Shown: positions 1 to 9,341 of the stretch, piece by piece
How the letters are laid out: every line of letters starts with the position of its first letter
Position numbering within the stretch: the stretch's first letter is position 1
Assembly: GCA_026260175.1 (NCBI GenBank)
Contig: JAKCWW010000363.1
Coordinates: 14,324-44,903, forward strand
Length of the DNA: 30,580 nt
Reading direction: 5' to 3'
Source: Reticulitermes lucifugus
Taxonomy: Eukaryota > Arthropoda > Insecta > Blattodea > Rhinotermitidae
Notes under the pieces: model-generated
Told to the model about the DNA's origin: nothing
Databases searched by the model: none
What the model saw: only the letters and a program-made list of their open reading frames with translations
Translations under genes and position numbers: made by a program

Positions 1-130
1 AAAGTGTGATCGTGAAGCCTCGAAAAATGAGGCGGCCTAGGCCCCCAAGGGGCTGTTGAGCCACTGCAAAAAGAATACATCCTTTACGAATTTTAAACCA
101 TCTGTTTTGTGTTTCTTAGGTTCCACCACC
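1..130. repeat. Possible dispersed-repeat end cut by the window edge
   Basis: A locally GC-rich block with a short self-complementary stretch (CCCCCAAGGGG, 41-51) stands out from the AT-rich surroundings. Similar blocks that mix a CCTAGGCC-type motif with a run of C and G are familiar in repeats of cockroach and termite genomes, but I cannot name the element, and its other end lies outside the window. A loosely similar block, GCGGCCTGTTCCCCAAGGGG, occurs at 10610-10629. No open frame supports a gene here. Confidence 0.3.
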
Positions 131-579
131 GTCGTTCGTTTTTCTTAGCGTCATTTTTACTTTTTTATACATCTGTTATAACTGCCATGGATTTGGAGCC
201 AAACAAAGTTCATGTGATTCAGTACACTATAAGTGTAGCCTATGTATCATAAAGTAACCACGCCAACTTAACACATCATAATATATAAAACCATTTTTGT
301 TAGTGCGGTAACATTTACACTGTGACCAGTCAAGTAACGGGTAACAGACATGAAGACCCAAAGGCCGAGGAGGTGATAACGGACTCTCAGACCACAGCTA
401 TAATACACCCCAAAGGAGGAGGGGGCAGATGAGTATGCAACAATGGTAGACTGACAATTAGCAGCAAAGAGTAGAAGAAACTCGGAGAAACTCCTGTTAG
501 CGCCACTTCAGTCATCACGAATCTTACAAGAAATCAGCCGGGATTGGACCGCCATCTCCTTGATAAGAAGTCAGTTTGT
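131..579. other. Unassigned AT-rich DNA
   Basis: I see no convincing reading frame, RNA gene or repeat in this stretch. It leads directly into the 22-bp minisatellite. Confidence 0.5.
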
Positions 580-755
580 AAACTCCTGAGCTATAGCATA
601 GACTTCTGAGATATATCATACAGACTTCTGAGCTACAGCACATAGACTTCTGAGATATAGCACACAGACTTCTGAGCTCCAGCACATAGACTTCTGAGAT
701 ATAGCACACAGACTTCTGAGCTACAGCACATAGACCTCTGAGATATAGCACACAG
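580..755. repeat. 22-bp minisatellite with 44-bp alternating order (8 units)
   Basis: Eight head-to-tail units start at 580/581, 602, 624, 646, 668, 690, 712 and 734. Each begins ACTTCTGAG or a one-base variant. Two subtypes alternate strictly: one continues CTACAGCACATAG and the other ATATAGCACACAG, so the higher-order period is 44 bp. The first and last units are the most diverged, as expected at array edges. A 75-codon minus-strand frame (751-524) runs through the array only because the repeat has no stop in that frame; it is not a gene. Confidence 0.95.
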
Positions 756-1548
756 ACACCCTAGTAGGTACTTTAAACAATTTTAATATTCGTTGAATCC
801 ATCACAAAACCTAGTACGAAAACCGAAATTGTTAGAAGCCATAAAGCGCAGGGGGTTTATCCACTCCAATACTAAAATTAATACAAACTATATTTCAAAA
901 TTTATGTCCTAAGTCACAGTAAGCAGAGTTTGTGTCCACTACGAAGACAAATCGGTCAACGTTGTTTGGAGTAATTATCGCATTAATTGTGGGCGCCATA
1001 ATAAACACATACACTCACAGGGGTCGCAAAATGCCGAGCACTTTGATATTAAATTTGGTAGTACATACAGCCATCTGTAAGCTTCAAAGTGTTAATATGC
1101 AAAGTTCTTAAAAATTCAAGGAATCTAAACAAGTTCTAACAAACATCCTGTGATTCCGAAACAGATTACGTAGTGGTAAAATGGGTGTTTAAAGCAAGAC
1201 GGTGACACGGTCTAGACACATCTCTGCGGGACGAAAGAAGAGCTTACAGGATTTATCTAGCGACGATGAAATATGACAATAAAGTTGGAATAGATGTTAA
1301 AAAGGATGAACTGAATTGGTCAAAGACCACGTCCAGAGGAATAATACGGTGTTCCTGGAATCAGTTCTTCGCATTACGTTATGCGAGAGATAGCCCGCAA
1401 GTCAGTTATCGGCCAGTCGGACTGCAAACCAGACAATTCCGTCATACAATCAGTCACTATTTCTGCTCGTTAGACAGTAAACAATTCCTTTAACCAATAA
1501 ATTACCCAGCTACTCAGTGACCCAGCCACATAACCCGTCATATATGAC
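756..1548. other. Unassigned AT-rich DNA
   Basis: There is no recognisable gene or repeat. A 75-codon plus-strand frame at 1266-1493 has no domain I recognise and no supporting context, so I treat it as chance. Confidence 0.5.
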
Positions 1549-1765
1549 AGAATAATTCAGTGAACACAACTTTTCTTATAAACATAATATATGTTTTTAC
1601 AACTCGCTGCGCTTTTCACACTAAAAGGTCATAATCAGACAAAAATTATGCAATGTATAAAAGGAGGTTAAATGGACATTTGTTTTCATGAAACATGTAG
1701 CGAATTGTAAAAAGATATATTGTTTTTGTAATAAAAGATATTTGTGTTCACTGTATTATTGATTG
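1549..1765. repeat. Inverted-repeat element with hammerhead-ribozyme relics
   Basis: The left arm (about 1549-1615) and the right arm (about 1685-1765) are imperfect reverse complements. The left arm has TCAGTGAACACAA and TATGTTTTTACAA; the complement of the right arm has ACAGTGAACACAAA and CTTTTTACAA. On the minus strand the left arm continues into CTGATTATGACC, about ten bases, then GAAAAGCGCAGCGAG. This is a degenerate hammerhead core with CUGAUUA in place of CUGAUGA. The right arm keeps only the 3' half, GAAACATGTAGCGAA (1690-1704). The right-arm tail resembles the tail of the copy at 3365-3532. I read it as a dead, head-to-head member of that family. Confidence 0.65.
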
Positions 1766-3364
1766 ATGTATTAAGTTATGAAACCACAACGGGATGTCGC
1801 CTGTTAAAAAATAACCAATCAGTCACCTAGTTAGTGGGTAGACTAGCTAAGCAGGCAGCCAGAGAGTCTCTCAGTCATACACTGAGCCTCTCAATCAGCT
1901 TGACAGCCAGCAAGTCACTCTGTCTGTCAGCGAGCCAGCCAGCAAGCAAACCCCAGTCTCTAAAACAAGGAGCCATTTAGTCAGCAATATCGTAATCCAT
2001 TTCTTTTTTTAGACCTTGTGTTTCTTAGTGCACGTCTTATCAAGTTCACTTTACTTCACTCCCCATAATCGGATATTTCACGTGATTGTGTCAACACAGG
2101 TTCCATCAAGCTCCTTTAGAGCCCTTCTTTCCTTTCGAGCACAGGACACTCGCTCTTAATGTGACCGTCTGCTTGACGTGTTTATGGCTCAGCGACTGAC
2201 TTGATTGACGTCACCGCGATGTAAAATTTACATGTCTTCCAGTCAGGGGGAAAACGATTTCATTCCTCGTTATTTTATAAAACAAACTATAACAGTTCTA
2301 GTGTTATAAACTTTGTGTTCCTAATGACGACATTCACATAAACCACTTAAAAGCGAAGAAGCCTGTAGATGCCCACAAACATCTACTCTACTCTCGACAT
2401 TCAGAAAATCGAGGAATTTGTGGACCAAATAAGCAAGTATCAATATTTCGAAAAACTCACCATGGCATTAACAGGCTGGTTATACCGTCATCAATCCTCC
2501 GTCAGAGCATTGTTTATTAAACAGAATGCCCCTGTGATAAAATGGGAAAAGATGCCTGTTTGACACAAACTTCCGGAACTTCCTGTAGTAATTTACTCCT
2601 AACCATCTTGTATATTGCTATTACAAAGTTAATTTTCCTCCCTGCAAAAGACCAGCCTACAGTCAGCTCGGAGTTACTTACTGCCGTCTGAAACAATGAT
2701 CGCACCCAGCTACTTGCTGCGGTGGGAAGGCAACAAGAAATAACAATATTGCATTCTGCAGGTACGTAAGTACGTACGTATTAATTTTCTCTCACTTTAA
2801 CCTAAGACCCTAGCGCTGAAGAGTATATCCATTCTCTATTTGCATAATTAATAATTCAATTATACCGCTTCTGCTTGCTGCCACTGGCTTCGAAATGGTT
2901 TACCTCTTCCTGTTACCTCTAAGAATTTCAAACTTAAAATACACAAAAATGTAACTTCATCTGGTGCTTTATGTTTGAGAAACTTGTCTTTCACTTTCAA
3001 GGAGAGATAAAGTAAATCGACGGTGTTTTAGAAAACTGTAGTAGAGATGATATCGGGATCCAAAGGAGCTTAAGCAACAGAAAAATCGGCAAAATTAGAC
3101 ACTAACACAAACATTCAAATATACTCGTGGAGTGTCCAGAAGGAGAAATAACCTACGGAAAAACTGGTATTAGATACGTTTTCGAAAGTTTGGGTGGTTA
3201 CGTTCCTCATACGAATCAGGACAAATCGCGTTGCGGAAAAATAAACATTTTCAAAATTATTATTCCATGAAATGGACAATACACCATTCAAAATTACTTA
3301 ATAAACTGATACGAAAGAAAATCTTCAGAAACAACAACCGGTTGTGTTACTGTAACTTAAATAT
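1766..3364. other. Unassigned DNA with a degenerate tetranucleotide tract
   Basis: At about 1820-1960 the sequence is a blurred tetranucleotide repeat built from CAGC, CAGT and AGTC words, probably an old microsatellite. A perfect TGACGTCA octamer lies at 2206-2213. A GTAC/ACGT-rich word cluster lies at 2761-2780. Frames at 2369-2563 (plus) and 2705-2517 (minus) have no recognisable domains. I see no other structure. Confidence 0.45.
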
Positions 3365-3532
3365 CCCCAAAAAATCCAGTCAAACAAAGAATTGATTTTG
3401 CCATCCTTTTTACATTTCTGTAACAACTTCGCCTGATGATGACCTTATTGGTCGAAACACGTAGCGAATTTTTGTAAAAACATAATTGGTTTTATAATAA
3501 AAGTAGTTGTGTTTGACTGGACTGTTTTTGGA
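3365..3532 (+). repeat. Palindromic repeat unit carrying a hammerhead ribozyme motif
   Basis: The ends are inverted copies: CCAAAAAATCCAGTCAAACA on the left, and on the right GTTTGACTGGACTGTTTTTGG, whose complement is nearly the same. The arms remain partly complementary inward (TTTTTACA against TGTAAAAA), so the whole ~168-bp unit can fold with the ribozyme core at its tip. The tail from 3469 to 3532 resembles the tails at 1704-1765 and 5581-5632. Known element classes that carry hammerheads include Penelope-like elements and retrozymes. Which class this belongs to is not shown by the sequence, because no reverse transcriptase is attached. Confidence 0.7.
3428..3468 (+). ncRNA. Type I hammerhead ribozyme, apparently intact core
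   Basis: All parts occur in order. Stem I 5' strand is UUCGC (3428-3432). The core is CUGAUGA (3433-3439), then one extra U (3440). Stem II is GACC/GGUC (3441-3444 with 3450-3453) closed by a UUAUU loop. The core GAA (3454-3456) and A (3457) follow. Stem III is a very short ACACGU (3457-3462), with A-U and C-G pairs, then the cleavage-site A (3463). Stem I 3' strand is GCGAA (3464-3468), fully complementary to UUCGC. Self-cleavage would be 3' of 3463. The stem III is too short to be stable alone; hammerheads in retroelements are known to have such stems and may act as dimers. The extra U before stem II is a deviation. Activity is inferred, not shown. Confidence 0.72.
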
Positions 3533-4140
3533 AAAACTGACAAGAGAAAATGTTTCTCGTCAATGGTTTGTATCGCTCTTTTAACAATCACAGTTTTGTC
3601 GCGTAGTAATGACAGTTGTTCCTACGTAACTAATTAACTAATTAACCAAATACCTACTAAGGACACAAATAAGTAAACGAACAACAGCAAGTGCAAGAAA
3701 CTCGACCGACTTACAAATCTGACTTGTTCTTGACACTAACCATTTTAAAACCTTATTAAAACCAGAGTGTTTCTGGGCCTGAATTTCTCTCCTTCTTAAC
3801 GTGGGGAGGGGAAATAGGGATCCTACTATGTTGGATTCTTTAGTAAGAGCTCTCATCTCTCACTGGAGAGACTAGCTCTATCTGAATGACCCATCGGTTT
3901 GATCCACATTTCTCCAGCATTTGAATATCGTGTTTTTAATAAAATCAAACGACCGATAATGCTCAAAACATTAGACAACTTTATTACAATAAACAATCAT
4001 CAGATTACTTTTAAGTGAAATCTTAAATTTTACACTGCACGTCCTGCGAGGTAGGCACAGTTTTGTTAAAATTTACATCAATGACACATTTCACGTTAAT
4101 GAGAAAAAGACAGGCATACGAGCACTTCAGAATAATTTAA
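3533..4140. other. Unassigned DNA
   Basis: The only long frame is 72 codons on the minus strand (3856-3638). It has no domain I recognise. I see no repeat structure beyond short AT-rich words. Confidence 0.45.
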
Positions 4141-4146
4141 TATACA

Positions 4147-4177
<31 letters not shown>

Positions 4178-4300
4178 TTTAAAAAAGTGAAAATCTTAAC
4201 GACGTGCAAGCTCTTACCCGGGGGCCTAGAAATTTTCCAATCAACTAGGACCCACCTCCAAATTCTAGGCATCAGAAGGATGGCGTGAAACAAGTTCTAT
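4141..4300 (-). repeat. Possible short retroposon ending in a (GAT)n tail
   Basis: On the plus strand there is a clean (ATC)n microsatellite at 4147-4177. Read on the minus strand, a ~120-bp non-repetitive body ends in this (GAT)n run, the layout of a retroposon with a microsatellite 3' tail. A 65-codon minus-strand frame (4293-4096) crosses body and tail and ends in poly-methionine, which shows it is not a real protein. I cannot name the family and have found no second copy in the window. Confidence 0.35.
4147..4177. repeat. (ATC)n microsatellite
   Basis: About ten uninterrupted ATC triplets. Confidence 0.97.
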
Positions 4301-5540
4301 ACTGAAAACCCACAATTCCGGAATGACCTGTAAACCCCAATGTTATCTGACATTTTGTTCTCTGTGCACGCGAACTAATACACAATTTTATGTAAGGAAA
4401 AACTGCAATAATAATACTGAAATTATCAGGCGCCAACGTAAATAATACTGTCTCCCGGGCGAGCAGGCGCCCGGGATTGGTGCTGGCCTGTTCTCACTTC
4501 CACCTGAGTATTACACTTTCTACTTCAGTACGACATGGCCGGTGGCAACAATGGCTAACCGCTACCCTCATCCTCCGAATATAAACAACTCCCACACAAA
4601 CAGTCAGTGACACGCTCCCACGCACCAGTAAAATATCGACTCCCACAGAACACAATGACAGATACAGCAAGCAAACTAACCTTCAAAAAATCTAATAGGA
4701 ATATTAAATATATATATATATTCTTCCATATTTTTAGTGGGGAATGTTTCTGACTAAGAGCATGAGGAATTCTATAAGCAATACATGGATAACAGGTCAA
4801 CATCTACCCAATTTGAACAAAAATACCAATTTGATAAATAAGTAATGTTAACCAGTAGGCCTACTACAAAATATGAATACATTAAGCTTCACACAACACA
4901 AAATTCTGAAAAATCTTAACCGTATTTTAAAGAAAGGTTCTCATTAAGAAGTGGAGACGATACTGCAGGCATACGGAAGGAAACTTTGATGAAAATCAAA
5001 CAACTTGTTATTAAAACACAAGTTACAATATTGAACGAATATAATTGGGCTGCATAGGGCGGCTGCCATTACGAATATTAAATTGCTGCAGGGATCTTTA
5101 TTGAGAAAACAACAGATAACAAGTTTTAAAATATTACTTTATAATATATACATTTCAGTAACTTGAAGATTTAACACAGAACAGGTGTAAAATGTGGGAA
5201 CATGTAATAACCAAATTGGCAGTGCATCCCGTATAATTGATAAACTTCCTGCAGATGACTGTGCAGCAGAGAATAGTAAAACAAAAGCATACAGGTGTAC
5301 CGACTATGCGTTTATTGTTATTATTATTATTACTATTACCGTGATAATAATCATCGTGTGAGTGACTTCCTTGAGTGGATGATAATTATCCGAATGGGTA
5401 TGCATCCTTATATCGTCTATCGTCAAACAATCTCCTAAAATGCTTGAAATTTGAATTTTAATTTTAATTCATATCTTAATGGTAACTATGACTCAGATGT
5501 ATTATATCTATAGTAGTTCGAGAAAGACAAACGATATTTC
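4301..5540. other. Unassigned DNA with a GC-rich hairpin and simple repeats
   Basis: A GC-rich inverted repeat, TCCCGGGCG at 4453-4461 and CGCCCGGGA at 4468-4476 with a 6-base loop, stands out in AT-rich DNA. A short (AT)n tract lies near 4708-4722 and an ATT-rich tract near 5308-5340. Open frames here are short and show no domains. Confidence 0.45.
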
Positions 5541-5627
5541 TCACCCGAAGAGTGTACGATGTTACCGAAACATGTAGTAAATACGAAAAAGTGAAAAATT
5601 TTAACAAAACATTGTTGTGTGACTGCA
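5541..5627 (+). repeat. Degenerate hammerhead-repeat copy
   Basis: CCGAAGA (5545-5551) stands where the family has CUGAUGA. A poorly pairing stem II follows, then GAAACATGTAG (5567-5577) and a tail ending in GTTGTGTGACTG (about 5614-5625), which matches GTTGTGTTTGACTG in the copy at 3365-3532. Stem I pairing is only partial (UCAC at 5541-5544 against GUAA at 5577-5580). The core changes make activity unlikely. The tail runs directly into the fold-back MITE at 5628. Confidence 0.55.
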
Positions 5628-5855
5628 ATTCACAGTAGTACCAGATAAGCCTGCATTACAGTCTCCTGGTATGTGACGCCATATAATCTGATAAAGGTGA
5701 TACCAAAGTTTTGAACGGACCTCCATTATTTTCAGGACATAAGAATCCTGAAGATGGAGGCGGTAGGTTGATGCGAAATATTTATATCTACCTACCAGAC
5801 TATATGGCGTCACAACCCAGAAGACTGTAATCTTAATACTCACTGCCGTGAATAC
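5628..5855. mobile_element. Fold-back MITE-like element, copy 1
   Basis: The two halves are imperfect reverse complements. The outer pair is ATTCACAGTAG with its partner near 5845-5855. Matching pairs then follow: ATTACAGTCT with AGACTGTAAT, TGTGACGCCATATA with TATATGGCGTCACA, and the tip pair CCTCCAT..TTCAGGA (5720-5737) with TCCTGAA.ATGGAGG (5746-5760). The strand reading TTCTGGGTTGTGACGCCATA matches a repeat I know as abundant in several insect genomes. An 80-codon minus-strand frame (5843-5601) is this repeat translated, not a gene. Related copies are at 16735-16895 and 26370-26523. Confidence 0.75.
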
Positions 5856-6962
5856 CTCAAATCTCGCATGCGGTACATTTTAATATTATCCTATTATTTA
5901 CGGTTGCGTCCTTCAAGGAATCGTTTATCTTCAGATATTACGATGAAAGTATTTTTCATTTCCCTCGTAAGGGTTATAATTCACGTCCAGCTCGTCCTTC
6001 TTCATTCAGCCATTCTCACTCTACAGGGTAAAGAGCCTCGACATTGTGGTCGAAAGGTTAATTTTCCGTATACGGAAAGTCCGGGGTTCGATTCGACGTC
6101 CGTAGATCGGCTATTGTGATTTGTAGTTCATGCAGGTAATACTGGTATGATCTCGTCAAATTGGTGGCGACCATGTCCTACGCATCCTTCTCATTCATTA
6201 TTTGAAATAAATCTGCCATTCGACATTATATTACGCGTTCAGTTTAAGAAAAACAATTAAGGAATCCACTAATCAGTCATTAGTTGAAGTTTTTAGTACA
6301 ATAATTACATTAAAGCATGTAGTGCGTACCACGTATTTCATATTTTCTGATACGACACACCATATGAATGGTTATTTTGTCCAAATTATTTATAAGTACA
6401 TAATCTTGCAATTTCTTCAGTTACTTTCAGCAATTTGAAGCCCGGGAGTAACTACGGATACCACTTCTGTAAAAATAAGACACTGCGCTTTTTTCCACAC
6501 AGCTTAGTATGAACTAACTAACTAACTCCATGGAGCAGAGTACTTTTTGAGAATCTAGCAGGTCGTCAGCTAGTCCAAAAATTCCCCGCGTTTTGTGGAA
6601 CCCGAAGGTTCATTACCGCACTCACAAGAGCCCACCACCTGCCCCTATCCAGCTTACTACGTGTTTCGAATAATTCTCACAAATGCTGATTATGTCACTA
6701 TATAATATTAACTGATTAATCTTTATAATGGAGAAGCACTGTGTTCTCTGTGAGGTAAGAACCGAATATTTATATATAATTTGCATAAACATCAGTCTTC
6801 AAAGAGTTAAATGTGTATTGCAATGTTATTTTCTACTGACTGTCTAATGTATAAGAATATTTTACACAAAACATTACACGCTGTTGGCTTCAGGACATTT
6901 CACTATAAACCTGCTACGCAGTACAAAAGCAAGGCAGGCAATGGATGTATAAACGTAACACT
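5856..6962. other. Mostly unassigned DNA
   Basis: Apart from the tRNA-like fragment near 6030-6105 and an ACTA/CTAA tetranucleotide run near 6515-6530, I see nothing definite. Frames at 5868-6119 and 6811-7005 have no recognisable domains. Confidence 0.45.
6035..6105 (+). repeat. Possible decayed tRNA-derived SINE head
   Basis: GGGGTTCGATTCG (6081-6093) resembles a pol III B box (GGTTCGANTCC), and GTGGTCGAAAGGTTAA lies where a weak A box would be. No cloverleaf can be drawn convincingly, so this is not a functional tRNA. It may be a fragment of a SINE related to those at 21780 and 23550. Confidence 0.3.
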
Positions 6963-7472
6963 GAGGCGCTTTTGCTTAACCATTGTTACCGTGGAAAAGC
7001 AGTAAATGTTTTATATTATGAGTGTGTATCTGTATTCCTGCCTTAGGTATCCGGCATGTAGGTGTAAAGGGCATGCACCATATTATATTGTCATCCGTGG
7101 TCTGTCTGGCTCTATCATGTTTTTCACACTGCCTCACAAATGGCACGATTTTCGGGAAAAAAATTGAACATAAAATGTGTATTTTGATTTTCTCTACAAA
7201 TATTGTCTGAAACATTTCTCATTCTGGAAGAATTCAGCGTTATATTTTCATAAATGTCCATAGGTCTTCATGTAAAAATACGTTATTCTTGTCAGATTTT
7301 AATGAAAATTGAATTTTCTTGACAGATTTTAGAAAAATATTCAAATGTCATATTTAATGAAAATCCGTCCAGTGGGAGCCGAGTAGATCCTTGTGGAAAG
7401 ACAGACATAGACATACATACAGACACATGGCAAAGCTAATAGTCGATTTTCGGAATTTTGCTAACGCGCCTA
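6963..7472 (+). mobile_element. ~510-bp TIR element, copy 1 (non-autonomous DNA transposon-like)
   Basis: This stretch aligns by eye along nearly its whole length with 19396-19901 in the same orientation. Shared blocks include GAAAAGCAGTAA, GTCTGAAACATTTCTCATTC, CATAGGTCTTC and CCAGTGGGAGCCGAGT. The ends are short inverted repeats: GAGGCGCTTTTGC at the left, and GCTAACGCGCCT at the right, which reads AGGCGCGTTAGC on the other strand. An internal GACA/CATA tract (about 7397-7428) corresponds to a cleaner GGAC/GACA microsatellite in copy 2. No transposase is encoded. Overlapping frames on both strands at 6976-7215 and 7354-7659 are incidental. Confidence 0.75.
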
Positions 7473-8720
7473 AAACTATGAGAAAATGAATCGATAGTTC
7501 AACGACATATGTGACTACACACCTGGACAGTATGGAACAGAATATTTCATTGAAATTTAACATTTTACCTTGTAATTTTAGACAAATCATGTTGCATACG
7601 TGCTGTGTTGTGTATGTCACACACCGACTGATCCACGCTCTAGAAATCAACATTTTCATTGCATGACACCATACTTATAAGTGCGTATTTTCTTATCTAG
7701 CCACCGATTACGTGTTGGAAACTGTAATGAGGGGTATACGAAATGTATTGATGTTGCTAAACACAGTTTAACTTTCACGACTACTGTATTGCATGCTGTT
7801 TTTAATTATATAATTACACAATTTCCGTTATTTCAACGTCATATAAATATCGTTTATAATATTTATATATTATTTAAAATTATGCATCCTTCGTTCCTTT
7901 TGCGTCATCCATCGTTAACAACATTTAATTGAGATAAACATCCAAGATAATTCATATGACAAAATGGCCGTGTTGTTGACAAATTCACTCTGTAAACATG
8001 AAATTCAAATACGGCGTGTGTGTGCTTGTGCGTGTGTGTAAACATTATACGCAACGGAGCTTGTTAGCACAGCTACATCGCCCTATGTTTCACACTCGCC
8101 AATTTGGTACCTGTTCACAGAATGTCTTACTTCCTTTTTCTCTGGCAGTTTAGACGGCTAGCATTGCGAAGAAAGCGGTCCAGGTTCGGAAAATTTCAAT
8201 ACCGCTCAGATGGCAAAAAAAAAACCTTCTATTTTTCAAGAAAGTGTATGACAGCCTTTTACGGTTGAGGTAAGAAACGAAGGTGTCCAAAAGTTAATGC
8301 TTAAAACATACTTCCATAATGCAAAGAAATTAAAATGCACGATGTAGTGTGGTCTTGTAATGGCATGACGCTGATACAAAATTTCGTGAAAATCGATCAA
8401 TTCTTTCAAAGTTAACATGGAAGGGCAACACATAATGGTGCTTTTGTAAGCCTACGTGCTTTTCTTTTCTCAAATAAGGAAAGTGAGCAGGAAAAGGAGA
8501 CCCGCTACCTACGCGTTCCCTTACTTCCAGCAGCTTCGACTATGATGCGATTCTGCTGTTTGAACAAGTGACAAAGAGTAGAAGCAAAATGACACGTCTT
8601 TCAAGTATCGTCGTGGTGACGAGAGGAAATGAGTAAGTGGCCTACTGCAGTGACATGGTGTCATGACTTCAGAATATTGCGCGCAAGAATGACACCAGAA
8701 AATTGTGTTAGTGAAAGAAG
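7473..8720. other. Unassigned DNA
   Basis: I find no coding signal. There is a GT-rich short tract at 8015-8040 and an A run at 8215-8223. Frames at 7681-7932 and 8433-8236 show no domains. Confidence 0.45.
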
Positions 8721-9341
8721 TGTTTACATATCCATTTGAAGCTGGCGTTTAAAAAAGGTACATCTTTCACAAGGACCATTAAATATTTTAAGAGTGGGCC
8801 TCCTCCCTTGCTCTTGTATCTTTTCTCTTAATCCATATTTTTTACTTTGCCCCTTCCGTGCTGTTTTCTCTCTTGTCTTATTTTCCTTTTTAGTCTGTAT
8901 TACCTTGTTAAGTTTGGTCTTCGTTTCGTAAGTTATTATTTTCACGTCTGTTTCTTCCTTTTAGTTTGTCTTTCCTTTTTCACCTATGTCCTCTGTGAGT
9001 CTGTCAAAATAAAATTTACTTAGTTTTTTCTCATTTACCTTCATTTTTGTGAATCACGTTGCTTATAGCAGTGTATTTTCAAGCCCACTAAAAACATTTC
9101 CCCAACTGTCTCTCCAATAATGTGTGTTTCTTAGAATAGAACAGAATATAATATATAATGGGTTCGAGCCCTTAGACGCCCGATACACGTAGGCCTTTTT
9201 AACAGGCCCTTTGTGCCCCCTAAAATGCAGATGCTTTCTTAGAGTGTTGTGGCCCAACATAAGGCCACGAATCCTCTAAGTTATACATAACAGAAAAATA
9301 TATCCAGTACAAGTTCCGGCCCAATAAACATATTGGCCGAC
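8721..9341. other. Pyrimidine-rich tract and unassigned DNA
   Basis: From about 8800 to 9060 the plus strand is strongly pyrimidine-rich, with many TTTCCTTTT words. The corresponding minus-strand frame (8945-8724) is lysine-rich for that reason and is not credible as a protein. From 9160 to 9260 the base composition rises in G and C without a recognisable feature. Confidence 0.4.

Noticed and set aside
580-755. CRISPR array
   Set aside because: The units are contiguous 22-bp tandem repeats without unique spacers, in a clearly eukaryotic setting.
2206-2213. CRE (TGACGTCA) regulatory site
   Set aside because: An 8-base match is expected roughly by chance in a window of this size, and no promoter or gene is near.
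4096-4293. 65-codon minus-strand protein
   Set aside because: It ends in a run of methionines encoded by an (ATC)n microsatellite, which points to non-coding repeat sequence.
6035-6105. Functional tRNA gene
   Set aside because: A B-box-like word is present, but no acceptor stem or anticodon arm can be formed. I list it only as a possible SINE relic.
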